From contig CAYZDJ010000008.1 in the NCBI GenBank assembly GCA_964477265.1, positions 29,462-93,461 of the forward strand: DNA of 64,000 nt. The letters run 5' to 3'. The notes under the pieces are model-generated. The model saw only the letters and a program-made list of their open reading frames with translations, did not search any database and was not told where the DNA came from. The translations under genes and the position numbers were made by a program. The stretch is from CAIVPM01 sp964477265 (GTDB lineage Bacteria; Bacteroidota; Bacteroidia; Chitinophagales; Chitinophagaceae). Within the stretch, counting starts at the first letter, position 1. The number at the start of each line of letters is the position of its first letter. Below are positions 34,954-43,177 of this stretch, in pieces.

Positions 34954-35448
34954 TTGAAACTTTCAATAGTAGTTGCAGCTTCACTAAACAATGCCATTGG
35001 CAAAGACAATAAATTGCTTTGGCACTTGCCAAATGATATGAAATTTTTTAAACAAACAACCTGGGCAATGCCAGTTGTTATGGGTAGAAAAACATTTGAA
35101 TCTATGAATAGTAAGCCATTAAATGGTAGGTTAAACATTGTAATTACAAGGCAAAAAGATTACACTGCAAATGGTGCAGTAATTGTTGAGAGCCTTGCTG
35201 ACGCTGTATTTGTAGCTAAGGAACATTTGTATAAAGAAATATTTATCATTGGTGGTGGTGAGATTTATAAACAGGCTTTAGCAAAAGTTGACACCATTTA
35301 TTTAACCAAAGTTGATACACTGATTGAAGGCGATACATTCTTTCCAGAAATTGATGCAACTGATTTTGAAATGATACAAGAAGATAAACATAAGGCTGAT
35401 GACAAACATGCTTTTGCTTATAGCTTTCAAACATGGAGGAGAAAATAA
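34954..35448 (+). CDS. folA: dihydrofolate reductase (TTG start)
   Basis: This 164-residue enzyme reduces dihydrofolate to tetrahydrofolate with NADPH. It has SIVVAASLNNAIGKDNKLLWHLPNDMKFFK at the N-terminus (shown in part; the acidic substrate-binding residue is the Asp of LPNDM), VMGRKTFESM, the IVITR strand and the FIIGGGEIYKQAL nucleotide site. It starts with TTG: no in-frame ATG lies upstream, and the next internal Met is beyond the conserved N-terminus. The gene for a membrane protein starts at or before its end, so they are translationally close. Confidence 0.95.
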   Translation: MKLSIVVAASLNNAIGKDNKLLWHLPNDMKFFKQTTWAMPVVMGRKTFESMNSKPLNGRLNIVITRQKDYTANGAVIVESLADAVFVAKEHLYKEIFIIGGGEIYKQALAKVDTIYLTKVDTLIEGDTFFPEIDATDFEMIQEDKHKADDKHAFAYSFQTWRRK

Positions 35449-35453
35449 AACCT

Positions 35454-35981
35454 ATGGAATTTTTTGACACAGCTTACATATACCTTGCACCATTATTGAT
35501 TTTGATGAGTTTGTTTGCCAAAGGAAAAAATAAATGCTACATATTAAATGTATTGGCAATTGTAAATATTTTACTCATATTTAATTCTGTTTTTATCATA
35601 CGCCAGTTATATGCTTTTGTAAAGCTTGCCATGGAAATGAACATAAAACCTGACCCCAATTTGAAGGTTGAGATTGGTTGGCAGGACATAAAATATTGGC
35701 TCATTATTCTGGTGCCTTTTTTATTTTTAATAAAGCCACTTATGGGTAACAGGATTTTAAGTTTGTTTATGCTTTTTTTATTGCTTAACAATTGGTTTAC
35801 TTACATAGCAGATTGTCTAAAAAGTAAGACTAGCTTCTATTTCAACAGTTTTACAACCTTTCATTTACCTTATCAAATGATGCATTATTTCAGTTGGTTA
35901 ACTTTTTTATATGCAGCATTTTGGTTTATAAAATATTTGCCTTATGGCAAAAAAAAGCTACATCAGTTTGATGCAAAATAA
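35454..35981 (+). CDS. hypothetical multi-pass membrane protein
   Basis: This protein of about 175 residues has four to five hydrophobic helices (YIYLAPLLILMSLF, VLAIVNILLIFNSVFII, YWLIILVPFLFLI, ILSLFMLFLLLNN, YFSWLTFLYAAFWFI). I do not recognise a family. The start could instead be at 35433, which overlaps the end of folA by 16 bp and would add seven residues; I prefer 35454, just past the folA stop. Its stop overlaps the start of the next gene by 1 nt (TAATG). Confidence 0.72.
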   Translation: MEFFDTAYIYLAPLLILMSLFAKGKNKCYILNVLAIVNILLIFNSVFIIRQLYAFVKLAMEMNIKPDPNLKVEIGWQDIKYWLIILVPFLFLIKPLMGNRILSLFMLFLLLNNWFTYIADCLKSKTSFYFNSFTTFHLPYQMMHYFSWLTFLYAAFWFIKYLPYGKKKLHQFDAK

Positions 35982-36574
35982 TGCCTATAAATATTGACTA
36001 TATAAAATTTTGGCTTAAGGCTTCTAACTCAAAAGGTCATGGAATGCACTCTCCTTTTGTGTATGATTTTATTATTAATGTATTGAATGACGACAGGACA
36101 TTTTATTGCTTTAAAGAACTGGAAGAACAAAGAAAAAAAGTAATTAATCAATCAAATATTAATTTATTAAAAGTAGATAAACTACTGTTTAAAATGATTG
36201 ATTATTATAATTCAGAAAACATACTTTCAATTTGTTCAAATCCAGCAACAGTAAACTATTTAGCTAAAGCAAATACAAAAAATACAGTGACAAATTGTAT
36301 TGATGTGAATGATATTAAACAACAAAAAAATGACTTTATATACATTGATATAAACAACAATATAGTTAATGAATTAAATATCATTTTAGAAACTTGTTTA
36401 TCTAAATCGCTAATTGTTGTCAATAAAAATCATAGCAATGCAATGCAGCAAAATCTTTGGCAAAACTTGATTGAAGATGATAGAATAAATACTACAATTG
36501 ATTTATACAACTTAGGTATTGCTGTAATTAATAATGATATTAAAACAAAGCAGCACTTTAATATTCGTTATTAA
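35981..36574 (+). CDS. hypothetical protein, possibly a degenerate SAM-dependent methyltransferase
   Basis: This 197-residue protein begins YIKFWLKASNSKGHGMHSPFVYDFIINVL, a pattern close to the N-terminus of a family of Bacteroidota class I SAM-methyltransferases (the HSPFVYDFI signature). The remainder is short and very Asn/Ile/Lys-rich, and no GxGxG SAM-binding loop is apparent where it should follow. It may therefore be a diverged or decaying member; the reading frame itself is intact. It starts within the stop codon of the preceding gene, and its own stop directly abuts the stop of the convergent crcB. Confidence 0.7.
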   Translation: MPINIDYIKFWLKASNSKGHGMHSPFVYDFIINVLNDDRTFYCFKELEEQRKKVINQSNINLLKVDKLLFKMIDYYNSENILSICSNPATVNYLAKANTKNTVTNCIDVNDIKQQKNDFIYIDINNNIVNELNIILETCLSKSLIVVNKNHSNAMQQNLWQNLIEDDRINTTIDLYNLGIAVINNDIKTKQHFNIRY

Positions 36575-36934
36575 TTATTTCATAAGATACATTCCTAAAA
36601 TAGTTGATAACACCCCAAGAATAAGAGTAGAAAAAATGTATAGCAACGCCATGTTATAACGCTGTTGTTGAAGCAGCAAAACAATGTCGAAACTAAATGC
36701 AGAAAAAGTGGTAAACCCACCACAAAACCCAGTAACCAAAAGCATTTGCCAACTTTGTATGTTTTGTTGTTTAATAAAATACCCCATTAATAATCCAATA
36801 ACAAAACACCCCAAAATGTTTACTGCAAAAGTAGAAAGAGGAAATTTTTTAGTAGTAAATACAAGCGAATTTAAGTAACGAAAAACACTACCACAAGCAC
36901 CACCAACTGAAACTAAAAAAATATTTTTAAGCAT
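36575..36934 (-). CDS. crcB: fluoride channel CrcB/Fluc
   Basis: This 119-residue protein has four transmembrane helices and the Fluc signatures: VGGACGSVFRYL at the N-terminus, STFAVNILGCFVIGLL (the central Asn), and TGFCGGFTTFSAFSFD, with the Phe residues and Na-binding turn of the fluoride channel. It exports fluoride as a dual-topology dimer in the inner membrane. I see no fluoride riboswitch in front of it; the gene starts only 4 bp after the lipoprotein gene upstream. Its stop touches that of the convergent gene with 0 bp between. Confidence 0.93.
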   Translation of the reverse strand: MLKNIFLVSVGGACGSVFRYLNSLVFTTKKFPLSTFAVNILGCFVIGLLMGYFIKQQNIQSWQMLLVTGFCGGFTTFSAFSFDIVLLLQQQRYNMALLYIFSTLILGVLSTILGMYLMK

Positions 36935-36938
36935 ACAT

Positions 36939-37313
36939 TTATTTTAGTTGAATGAACCAATTATTGTTTTTCTTAACAGCATGTAAAGTATCCATAGTTT
37001 TAGTATAAGAATCCTTAACAATTACTGTTGATTGAGACGTTGTTTCTTCTTTAATAGAATAAATAATCAGTGATGAATTATATCGTTCCCTTTTTTGTGC
37101 ATCAGATAACGAGCGAAATTCCTTCTCACTTTCAATAAAGTAAAAATTATTCTTACTACTTTCAGTCAGGTAAAATTTTGCTTGCTCAAAGTTGCCTTGC
37201 TGGCAAGCAATTTTATATCCACGTGCAGCATCTAAAGCACTTTCAGCAGGATTTATTTTTTGCTGAGAGCAAGAAACAAATAAAGCAATTAATATGAAAA
37301 ATATGTATTTCAA
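36939..37313 (-). CDS. small lipoprotein (DUF4878-like)
   Basis: This 124-residue protein has a lipoprotein signal (FFILIALFVSC, lipobox Cys15). It continues as a small alpha/beta domain (SALDAARGYKIACQQGNFEQAKFYL, IVKDSYTKTMDTLHAVKKNNNWFIQLK) that resembles the NTF2-like DUF4878/lumazine-binding group. It lies 21 bp downstream of the SAM hydrolase gene and 4 bp upstream of crcB. Function is unknown. Confidence 0.8.
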   Translation of the reverse strand: MKYIFFILIALFVSCSQQKINPAESALDAARGYKIACQQGNFEQAKFYLTESSKNNFYFIESEKEFRSLSDAQKRERYNSSLIIYSIKEETTSQSTVIVKDSYTKTMDTLHAVKKNNNWFIQLK

Positions 37314-37334
37314 TTTTATATTTTAGTGTAATAA

Positions 37335-38156
37335 TTAATGAAAGAAAATAGTAACATTCGAGTAAAACAATTTATTCTGCATTGATTTTCCTTCTTTATA
37401 ATTTAGTTCGTTAAATCCTTGCAAACCAAATAAACCAGCCATATTACCTTTATTAACTGCTATTTCTAAATAGCCAGCACTATTAAACCAAGCCAATTTT
37501 TCACCTTCTGGCACTGTTAAATAATTATTACTTAAACTATCAATTTCTTCGTTTCGTTTAAGCACAATACTAAATGCTCTGCCTTTTCTGTATTCTTCAA
37601 AAACTGGTTGCGTTATATTTATAACTACGTTTTCAAAGTTATCAATAAAAATAATTTGTCCTTTAATCCAATCGGCTGAAGCCATTGGTTTTAAAGGATA
37701 TTTTACAAGATAGTCGCTGTAAACTTGTGCCACTTCTGCAAGGTCTTTTCCACTTGCAATTACCTGAACTGCTTTGGCAATAATTTGTGTAGTTTGCAAA
37801 AAAGTTGCTGAATATTTATAAGGTAATTTATATACTTTAACAGGTTTTGCATCAGTAATCATTGTAAGCAAACCATTATCTGCACAAATAATATATTGAT
37901 TATTAAATTCAGCAATTAAAATATTGTCACTTTTTTTTTCGAAAAAATTAATGATAATAATATGCACCGTTTTTTCTGGAAAATATTTAAAAGCATTACC
38001 ACATATATAAGCAGCTTCAGGAAAATTAGCTTGAGAAAGATAGTGGCTTATATCTACAAGATTCAGACTGGCATTAACTTGCAGCAGTTGCCCTTTAATA
38101 GCACCAACAATATAATCTTGTTGACCAATATCAGTAGAAAGTGTTACTATAGGCAT
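37335..38156 (-). CDS. SAM hydroxide adenosyltransferase (DUF62 family)
   Basis: This 273-residue protein is a member of the DUF62 family, which hydrolyses S-adenosylmethionine to adenosine and methionine and is related to fluorinase and chlorinase. It has the N-terminal TLSTDIGQQDYIVGAIKG, the helix FPEAAYICGNAFKYFPEKTVH, ICADNGLLTMI and the C-terminal FIDNFENVVINI and NSAGYLEIAVNKGNMA motifs. The usual DPGVG segment after the first domain is replaced by NFFEKKSDN, as in several Bacteroidota members. Its place two genes before a fluoride channel is notable, but I see no fluorinase-type loop. It is cytoplasmic. Confidence 0.88.
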   Translation of the reverse strand: MPIVTLSTDIGQQDYIVGAIKGQLLQVNASLNLVDISHYLSQANFPEAAYICGNAFKYFPEKTVHIIIINFFEKKSDNILIAEFNNQYIICADNGLLTMITDAKPVKVYKLPYKYSATFLQTTQIIAKAVQVIASGKDLAEVAQVYSDYLVKYPLKPMASADWIKGQIIFIDNFENVVINITQPVFEEYRKGRAFSIVLKRNEEIDSLSNNYLTVPEGEKLAWFNSAGYLEIAVNKGNMAGLFGLQGFNELNYKEGKSMQNKLFYSNVTIFFH

Positions 38157-38170
38157 TGAATATATTTATT

Positions 38171-38202
38171 ATTTACGATGTCCGATTTTAGATTTACGAT
38201 TT
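38171..38202. repeat. 7-bp-period array upstream of the SAM hydrolase gene
   Basis: The words TTACGAT, GTCCGAT, TTTAGAT and TTACGAT run in phase, starting 14 bp before the start codon (minus-strand gene). Confidence 0.75.
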
Positions 38203-38248
38203 AGTTTGCAAGCTTTATTGGCATGAAAGACACACACCAACATAAATT

Positions 38249-39046
38249 TTACTTCACAAGCTCGCCATTTTTAAAGAAAAAATTATGTGTTAATTTATCT
38301 GCCAGCGAAGCAAAAAATTTATTCATAAACACAGCACGTTTTCCTGTAAAAGTCAATACCAGTGTACGTTTTCTTTTTTCAATAGCTTTAACAATATGCG
38401 TAGCACACTCTTCACTGCTCATCATTTTACCTTCATTCATTGGGCTTTCGCCTTGTGCCTTACCAAAACTATTTAATGCAGCATTACGAATATTGCTGCT
38501 TGTAAAGCCTGGACAAACCCACATTACATTTACACCTGTATGCAACAACTCTGTTCGCAAACTTTCCATAAAACCATTTACAGCAAATTTACTTGCACTA
38601 TAACCTGTACGCCCTGGTAAACCCCTGTAACCTGCAATGCTTGATACACCTATAATTGTTCCTTTATTTTTTATAATATATGGCAAACAAAATTTAGTTG
38701 TATTTACTGTTCCCCAAAAGTTAATATCCATAACTTTTCTTAAAGTCTCTAATTCAACATCTGCAAAAAGTGAACGCATACTTACACCTGCATTATTAAT
38801 TAAAATGTCAATTGTTGGGTATATTTTTAATGTTGCATCGATAAAACTTTTGCACTCAAGTTCATTACTCACATCTGCAGTAAATATGTGCAAAGGCTTA
38901 CCAGCATTGGCTTGCTGCAATTGATACAACTTGTCGTAATTTCTACCACAAGTAGAAACCTTAGCACCCAACTGCAAAAAATGTTCAACTAAGGCTTTAC
39001 CAATTCCATCGCTGCCACCAGTTATTACAACAACTTTATCTTTCAT
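38249..39046 (-). CDS. short-chain dehydrogenase/reductase
   Basis: This 265-residue SDR has the cofactor loop VVITGGSDGIGKALVEHF, the NNAGVSM motif, the catalytic Ser in GVSSIAGYRG and the YxxxK motif in TGYSASKFAVNGFMESLRTE, plus VCPGFTSSNIR. The length and the C-terminal KRKRTLVLTFTGKRAVFMNKFF, a basic hydrophobic tail, resemble membrane-associated SDRs acting on lipids (3-ketosphinganine or similar), but the substrate cannot be told. I chose the ATG at 39046; the longer in-frame reading adds a non-conserved stretch. A TACATTTG element lies upstream. Confidence 0.88.
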   Translation of the reverse strand: MKDKVVVITGGSDGIGKALVEHFLQLGAKVSTCGRNYDKLYQLQQANAGKPLHIFTADVSNELECKSFIDATLKIYPTIDILINNAGVSMRSLFADVELETLRKVMDINFWGTVNTTKFCLPYIIKNKGTIIGVSSIAGYRGLPGRTGYSASKFAVNGFMESLRTELLHTGVNVMWVCPGFTSSNIRNAALNSFGKAQGESPMNEGKMMSSEECATHIVKAIEKRKRTLVLTFTGKRAVFMNKFFASLADKLTHNFFFKNGELVK

Positions 39047-39048
39047 AT

Positions 39049-39069
39049 TTACGATGCGTGATTTAAGAT
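39049..39069. repeat. 7-bp-period array in the SDR leader
   Basis: The words TTACGAT, GCGTGAT and TTAAGAT start 3 bp upstream of the start codon (minus-strand gene); the word type matches the array at 38171-38202. Confidence 0.65.
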
Positions 39070-39083
39070 TACTATTTAAACAA

Positions 39084-39091
39084 CAAATGTA
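39084..39091 (-). promoter_or_regulatory. likely -7 element of the SDR gene
   Basis: TACATTTG on the minus strand, 38 bp before the start codon. No TTG is seen at -33. Confidence 0.5.
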
Positions 39092-39240
39092 AAGTTGTGG
39101 TGGGTTGGTAAAAAATAAAAACAAGAATTTAAAAATTATTTTAAAAAAACTTGTGCAGGATTTATGCAATTAAAAAATAAAGTGCATCTGTGTAATTAGG
39201 AATTACGAACTAAAATAATATAACTTAAAAATTAACAATT

Positions 39241-41202
39241 ATGAAAGCACCAATTTTATTACACATTCCAGAGCCTTGCCACGAAAACTGGGATGCCATG
39301 ACACCACAAGACAAAGGCAGGCATTGCCAAAGCTGCAACAAGATTGTTGTAGATTTTAGTGTAATGACAGACCGACAAGTTTTAGATTATTTAAAAAATG
39401 CCAAAGGCAATACCTGTGGGCGATTTTATAATGACCAATTGCAACGTCCATTAATTGAACCTCAAAAGCAACCCAGCAAATGGAATTATTTTGTTGCCAG
39501 TATTGCAAGTTTTTTTGTAAGTGTAAAACTTATTGCACAAGGAAGTGCATTGCAAGGAAAAGTTGCAAATCCTTATGGGCAAAGTGTTTCGCCTAGCGAA
39601 AGTCGACAAGTTAAAGGTGAAGTAAGAAGTGTTGATACAAAAACAATTTCAGGAAAAGTGGTTGATGAAAAAGGTGCTGCAATTGCAGGTGCAAGTATTA
39701 AAATTGGCAAGGCAGCTAAAGGAACAATTTCTGACAATGATGGAAGTTTTGCAATAAGATGTAATGTAAATGATGAGTTAACTTTTATGGCGATTGGCAT
39801 GGAAAATAAAAAAATTAAGGTTAATAGTTTAGGGGATAAGTGCATTAATCTTAAAATTGTGTTGCAGGCAAATGTTAACGAAATTATGGGTGATATTGAA
39901 GTGGTAAGTGGTTGGGTTTCGCCATCATATTATTACGATAGACATTCAACTCCAATTTATGATGTAAAAGGCATTGTAACTGATGAAAACTATAATGCTA
40001 TTAAAGACGCTACAATTACCGTTTTTGGTATAAGTTCAAAAGCAAAAACTGATTATTCTGGAGAATTTGAAATTGAGAATATCAAAAAATCTAATCTAAA
40101 AACATTGAACATAACTGCTAAAGGATATAAAACAAAAAGCATTGTAATTACCAATAAAATATTAGATGAAATAGAGGATTTGAAAATTGTTCTAGAGAAA
40201 GAAATAAATAATAGTGTTTCAGGAAAAGTAGTTGATGAAAAAGGTGCAGCCATTGCCACAGCAATTGTTAAAATTGGGGCAGCAACAAAAGGTATAATGA
40301 CAAATGGTAATGGTGAATTTGTTTTAGAAAATGTAAAAGAAATTGAGAAACAAAAAATTATAATAAGTGCTGTGGGATGTATTAACAAAACTATTGATTT
40401 ATCTAAGCTTGACAATAAATACAAAAATTTAATTATAAGGATGGCAATTGACACCACTCTTAAAATTGATAATTTCATAACACCGCATGGGCATAATCAA
40501 AGCTATACAATAAGAAAGCAATTGGAATTAGAAAAATTTAATAACAGCTTAATCAAAGGCAAAATAACAGATGAAAAAAATACTTCAATCGCAGGGGCTT
40601 CTATTACAATTAAAGGAACAAAAATTGGAAGTGTAAGTAATGCAGATGGAAGATTTGAGCTAAATAAACTTGGCAACAACACTAAGCTTACCATTGTTAT
40701 TTCAAGTATTGGATATGAAACAAAAACAATGGAAATTGAAAGTAAAAATTTGAAAAATGATTTGAATATTATACTAAAAACACAATCTCAAAACTTAGAT
40801 GAAATAGTCTTGAATAGTAGTGATGTAACAATTAACAAGAGGTTTTATGGTGGTGCCGTTTCTATTGTTTCAAGATGTACAATTACAGAACCTAGTATCG
40901 TTAAAAAAGCCATTATCAAACCTATCCAAAAACTTCTAAAAATTCAACCTGTAAAAGTTTATCCAAACCCTGCAACAAAAAATGCTACACTACACATCGC
41001 AATTAAAGATGCTGGTGAATATCAATTGCATTTGTTTGATATGCAATCAAGGTTGTTATTGGTAAAGCAAATAACAGTAACTGCAAATAACCAGATTACA
41101 GATTTGCAATTGCCAGACAACATTACAAGTGGCAATTACTTCATTCAGTTCATAAACCAAAAATCTAAAAAACAATTTACCGAGAAAATAATTGTGCAGT
41201 AA
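39241..41202 (+). CDS. surface protein with Cys-containing N-terminus, four CarboxypepD_reg-like repeats and T9SS sorting domain
   Basis: This 653-residue protein has an N-terminal domain with three spaced Cys residues (Cys13 in PEPCHENW, Cys29 and Cys32 in GRHCQSCNK) and a fourth in GNTCGRF. One hydrophobic helix follows near residues 82-98 (YFVASIASFFVSVKLIAQG). Four carboxypeptidase-regulatory-like beta domains start near 136, 242, 326 and 438 (ISGKVVDEKGAAIAGAS, VKGIVTDENYNAIKDA, VSGKVVDEKGAAIATA, IKGKITDEKNTSIAGAS). A T9SS type A sorting domain begins near 574 (VYPNPATKNATLHI) and ends FTEKIIVQ. The first and third repeats are almost identical at the DNA level. There is no conventional N-terminal signal peptide, which conflicts with a T9SS domain unless the internal helix acts as signal-anchor. 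Confidence 0.82.
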   Translation: MKAPILLHIPEPCHENWDAMTPQDKGRHCQSCNKIVVDFSVMTDRQVLDYLKNAKGNTCGRFYNDQLQRPLIEPQKQPSKWNYFVASIASFFVSVKLIAQGSALQGKVANPYGQSVSPSESRQVKGEVRSVDTKTISGKVVDEKGAAIAGASIKIGKAAKGTISDNDGSFAIRCNVNDELTFMAIGMENKKIKVNSLGDKCINLKIVLQANVNEIMGDIEVVSGWVSPSYYYDRHSTPIYDVKGIVTDENYNAIKDATITVFGISSKAKTDYSGEFEIENIKKSNLKTLNITAKGYKTKSIVITNKILDEIEDLKIVLEKEINNSVSGKVVDEKGAAIATAIVKIGAATKGIMTNGNGEFVLENVKEIEKQKIIISAVGCINKTIDLSKLDNKYKNLIIRMAIDTTLKIDNFITPHGHNQSYTIRKQLELEKFNNSLIKGKITDEKNTSIAGASITIKGTKIGSVSNADGRFELNKLGNNTKLTIVISSIGYETKTMEIESKNLKNDLNIILKTQSQNLDEIVLNSSDVTINKRFYGGAVSIVSRCTITEPSIVKKAIIKPIQKLLKIQPVKVYPNPATKNATLHIAIKDAGEYQLHLFDMQSRLLLVKQITVTANNQITDLQLPDNITSGNYFIQFINQKSKKQFTEKIIVQ

Positions 41203-41231
41203 TTAACCCTCGCCTGTTTTTATATATCTAC

Positions 41232-41269
41232 AAAAAATCCCAGTTAATATCTCTAAACTGGGATTTTGT
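41232..41269. terminator. bidirectional terminator
   Basis: AAAATCCCAGTT (41234-41245) pairs perfectly with AACTGGGATTTT (41256-41267). It serves both the CarboxypepD_reg gene and the convergent S4 gene. Confidence 0.9.
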
Positions 41270-41272
41270 ATT

Positions 41273-41683
41273 TTACTCCTCCAACTCAGTTTCATCATCC
41301 CCAAAATGTTCGCCAATATTCCTTCTTTGCTTTTTGGTTGGTCGCCCTATTTTACTAAGCCTTTTACCTGTATGAAAGCTTGTGCCCATAAACTGTGCAG
41401 TGTCTAATTCTTCCTGTGGCGTAATGTCTATGTAATGTTTAATGGCTTCGCTGTAAGCAACTCTGTTGTGCAATAAAGCTGTTACCTTAATCACCCACTT
41501 TCTTGCCTCTGCTTTTATGTGATACTCCTCTCCTACGTTCACGCTCTTTGCTGGCTTTACGCTCATGTCATTGCATTTCACTTTGCCTTTTTCACAAGCT
41601 TCTGCAGCGGCACTTCTTGTTTTAAAAATCCTGATGCTCCATAAGTATTTATCTATCCTTAATTTTTCTTTTTCATTGCCCAT
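41273..41683 (-). CDS. S4-domain RNA-binding protein (Hsp15-like)
   Basis: This 136-residue protein has an N-terminal S4 RNA-binding domain (LRIDKYLWSIRIFKTRSAAAEACEKGKVKCND) and a basic, then acidic tail (GRPTKKQRRN, then DDETELEE), as in the Hsp15/HslR family. HslR binds the free 50S subunit with stalled peptidyl-tRNA and helps ribosome recycling. It is cytoplasmic and apparently a single gene. Confidence 0.9.
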   Translation of the reverse strand: MGNEKEKLRIDKYLWSIRIFKTRSAAAEACEKGKVKCNDMSVKPAKSVNVGEEYHIKAEARKWVIKVTALLHNRVAYSEAIKHYIDITPQEELDTAQFMGTSFHTGKRLSKIGRPTKKQRRNIGEHFGDDETELEE

Positions 41684-41812
41684 CTATTCAAAATTTAATC
41701 AAAAGTATTTCATGAAATTCAAATTATTGCAACAGTTATTAAGACTTTCAAAAAATGGTTATATTAAAAATTAATTAATCCACATTTTAATGCTATCAAT
41801 TGTTAGCCCTAT

Positions 41813-41820
41813 TACATTTG
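41813..41820 (+). promoter_or_regulatory. likely -7 element of manC
   Basis: TACATTTG lies 24 bp before the manC start. No well-placed TTG is seen. Confidence 0.55.
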
Positions 41821-41843
41821 TCTCTTAACAATATTCATCTACA

Positions 41844-42926
41844 ATGAACCCTAATCATTATGTAGCCATTATGGCTGGCGGCATAGGCAGCAGGTTTTGG
41901 CCAATGAGCAGAACTGCATATCCTAAACAATTTTTAGACATATTAAATAGTGGCAAAACCCTTATACAATGGACATTTGAGCGTTATGCAAGTTTTATAC
42001 CCAAAGAAAATATTTTTGTAGTAACCAGCGAAGAATATACAGACATTGTTGCAACACAATTACCTGAAATGCCGGTTGAAAATATACTAGCAGAGCCAAG
42101 CAAAAAAAATACTGCACCATGCGTTGCCTATATTGCCTTTAAGTTATTGCAAAAAAATCCCAATGCAAGTTTAGTAGTTGCACCAAGCGACCATATGATT
42201 TTGGATGGTGAAACCTTTACCAGCATTGCAAAAACTGCATTGGACTTTGTTGATAAAAATGAATCATTCATTACACTTGGTATAAAACCAACTTATGCAA
42301 ACACTGGTTATGGCTACATTCAATATGATACCAATGCAGTACAAGATGATATTTATAAAGTAAAAACTTTTACAGAAAAACCAAGCCTTGAAATTGCAAA
42401 ATCGTTTATAGAAAGTGGAGACTTTTTATGGAACGCAGGCATTTTTGTTTGGAAAGCTAAAGATGTGGTGAATGAATTTGCAGCACAACAATCAGAAATG
42501 TTTGACTTGTTCGACAACGAAAAAAGTAACTTCAATACACCGCAAGAAAAAGAAGCTATTGGCAGGATTTACCCTCAATGCACAAGCATTTCAATAGACT
42601 TTGCCATTATGGAAAAAGCAAAAAGTGTGTGTGTTATTCCAAGCAGTTTTGGGTGGAGCGATTTAGGCACATGGAACAGTGCTTTTGATAATTTGGATAA
42701 AGATTATTTTGGTAATGCAGTAGCAAGTGATAGTACTATTGTAATAGATGCAACAAAATGTATGGTAAGTGCACCCAAAGGCAAAGTTGTTGTGCTGCAA
42801 GGCTTGGACGACTTTATTGTTGTTGATACTAAAGATGCATTGCTTATTTGCAGAAAAGATAAAGAGCAGGACATTAAGCAATATGTTGCAGAAGTAAAAC
42901 GCAACAAAGGCGATAAATATTTGTAA
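41844..42926 (+). CDS. manC: mannose-1-phosphate guanylyltransferase
   Basis: This 360-residue enzyme makes GDP-mannose for exopolysaccharide or O-antigen. It has the nucleotidyltransferase signature VAIMAGGIGSRFWPMSRTAYPKQF (motif GGxGxRxWP), EPSKKNTAPCVAYIAF, VVAPSDHMI, and the FTEKPSLEIA and GIFVWKA segments. The short form without the isomerase domain is usual in Bacteroidota. The stop codon overlaps the start of a small membrane protein gene (TAATG). Confidence 0.94.
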   Translation: MNPNHYVAIMAGGIGSRFWPMSRTAYPKQFLDILNSGKTLIQWTFERYASFIPKENIFVVTSEEYTDIVATQLPEMPVENILAEPSKKNTAPCVAYIAFKLLQKNPNASLVVAPSDHMILDGETFTSIAKTALDFVDKNESFITLGIKPTYANTGYGYIQYDTNAVQDDIYKVKTFTEKPSLEIAKSFIESGDFLWNAGIFVWKAKDVVNEFAAQQSEMFDLFDNEKSNFNTPQEKEAIGRIYPQCTSISIDFAIMEKAKSVCVIPSSFGWSDLGTWNSAFDNLDKDYFGNAVASDSTIVIDATKCMVSAPKGKVVVLQGLDDFIVVDTKDALLICRKDKEQDIKQYVAEVKRNKGDKYL

Positions 42927-43141
42927 TGAAAAATACCCCACATTGGCAACTGCTACTGTTACTTTATTTTGTAATAGTAGCAGTTCCTGTTTATGCAACA
43001 CATATCTGGTTAAGAAAAAAATTATTGCAGAATAGGAACTATAAAAACTTGTTACTTTATGTTGTTGCATTGTTTACAATAGCTTGTGCAATGAATATGC
43101 TTAGTATGATGATTTATTTTAAATTCATCTTTCATAAATAA
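42926..43141 (+). CDS. small two-helix membrane protein
   Basis: This 71-residue protein has two hydrophobic helices (LLLLLYFVIVAVPVYATHIWL and NLLLYVVALFTIACAMNMLSMMIYF) separated by a basic loop (RKKLLQNRNYK). Its ATG overlaps the manC stop by 1 nt, the same TAATG arrangement seen at three other gene pairs here, which supports its being a real gene. I do not recognise a family. Confidence 0.65.
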   Translation: MKNTPHWQLLLLLYFVIVAVPVYATHIWLRKKLLQNRNYKNLLLYVVALFTIACAMNMLSMMIYFKFIFHK

Positions 43142-43151
43142 ACATTAACCC

Positions 43152-43159
43152 TACATTTG
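43152..43159 (+). promoter_or_regulatory. likely -7 element of fabI
   Basis: TACATTTG lies 19 bp before the fabI start. No clear TTG is seen at -33. Confidence 0.55.
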
Positions 43160-43177
43160 TTTTTATAAAAATATATT

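Noticed and set aside
36575..37000. Fluoride riboswitch for crcB
   Set aside because: There are only 4 bp between crcB and the upstream lipoprotein gene, and no pseudoknot-like structure is apparent.
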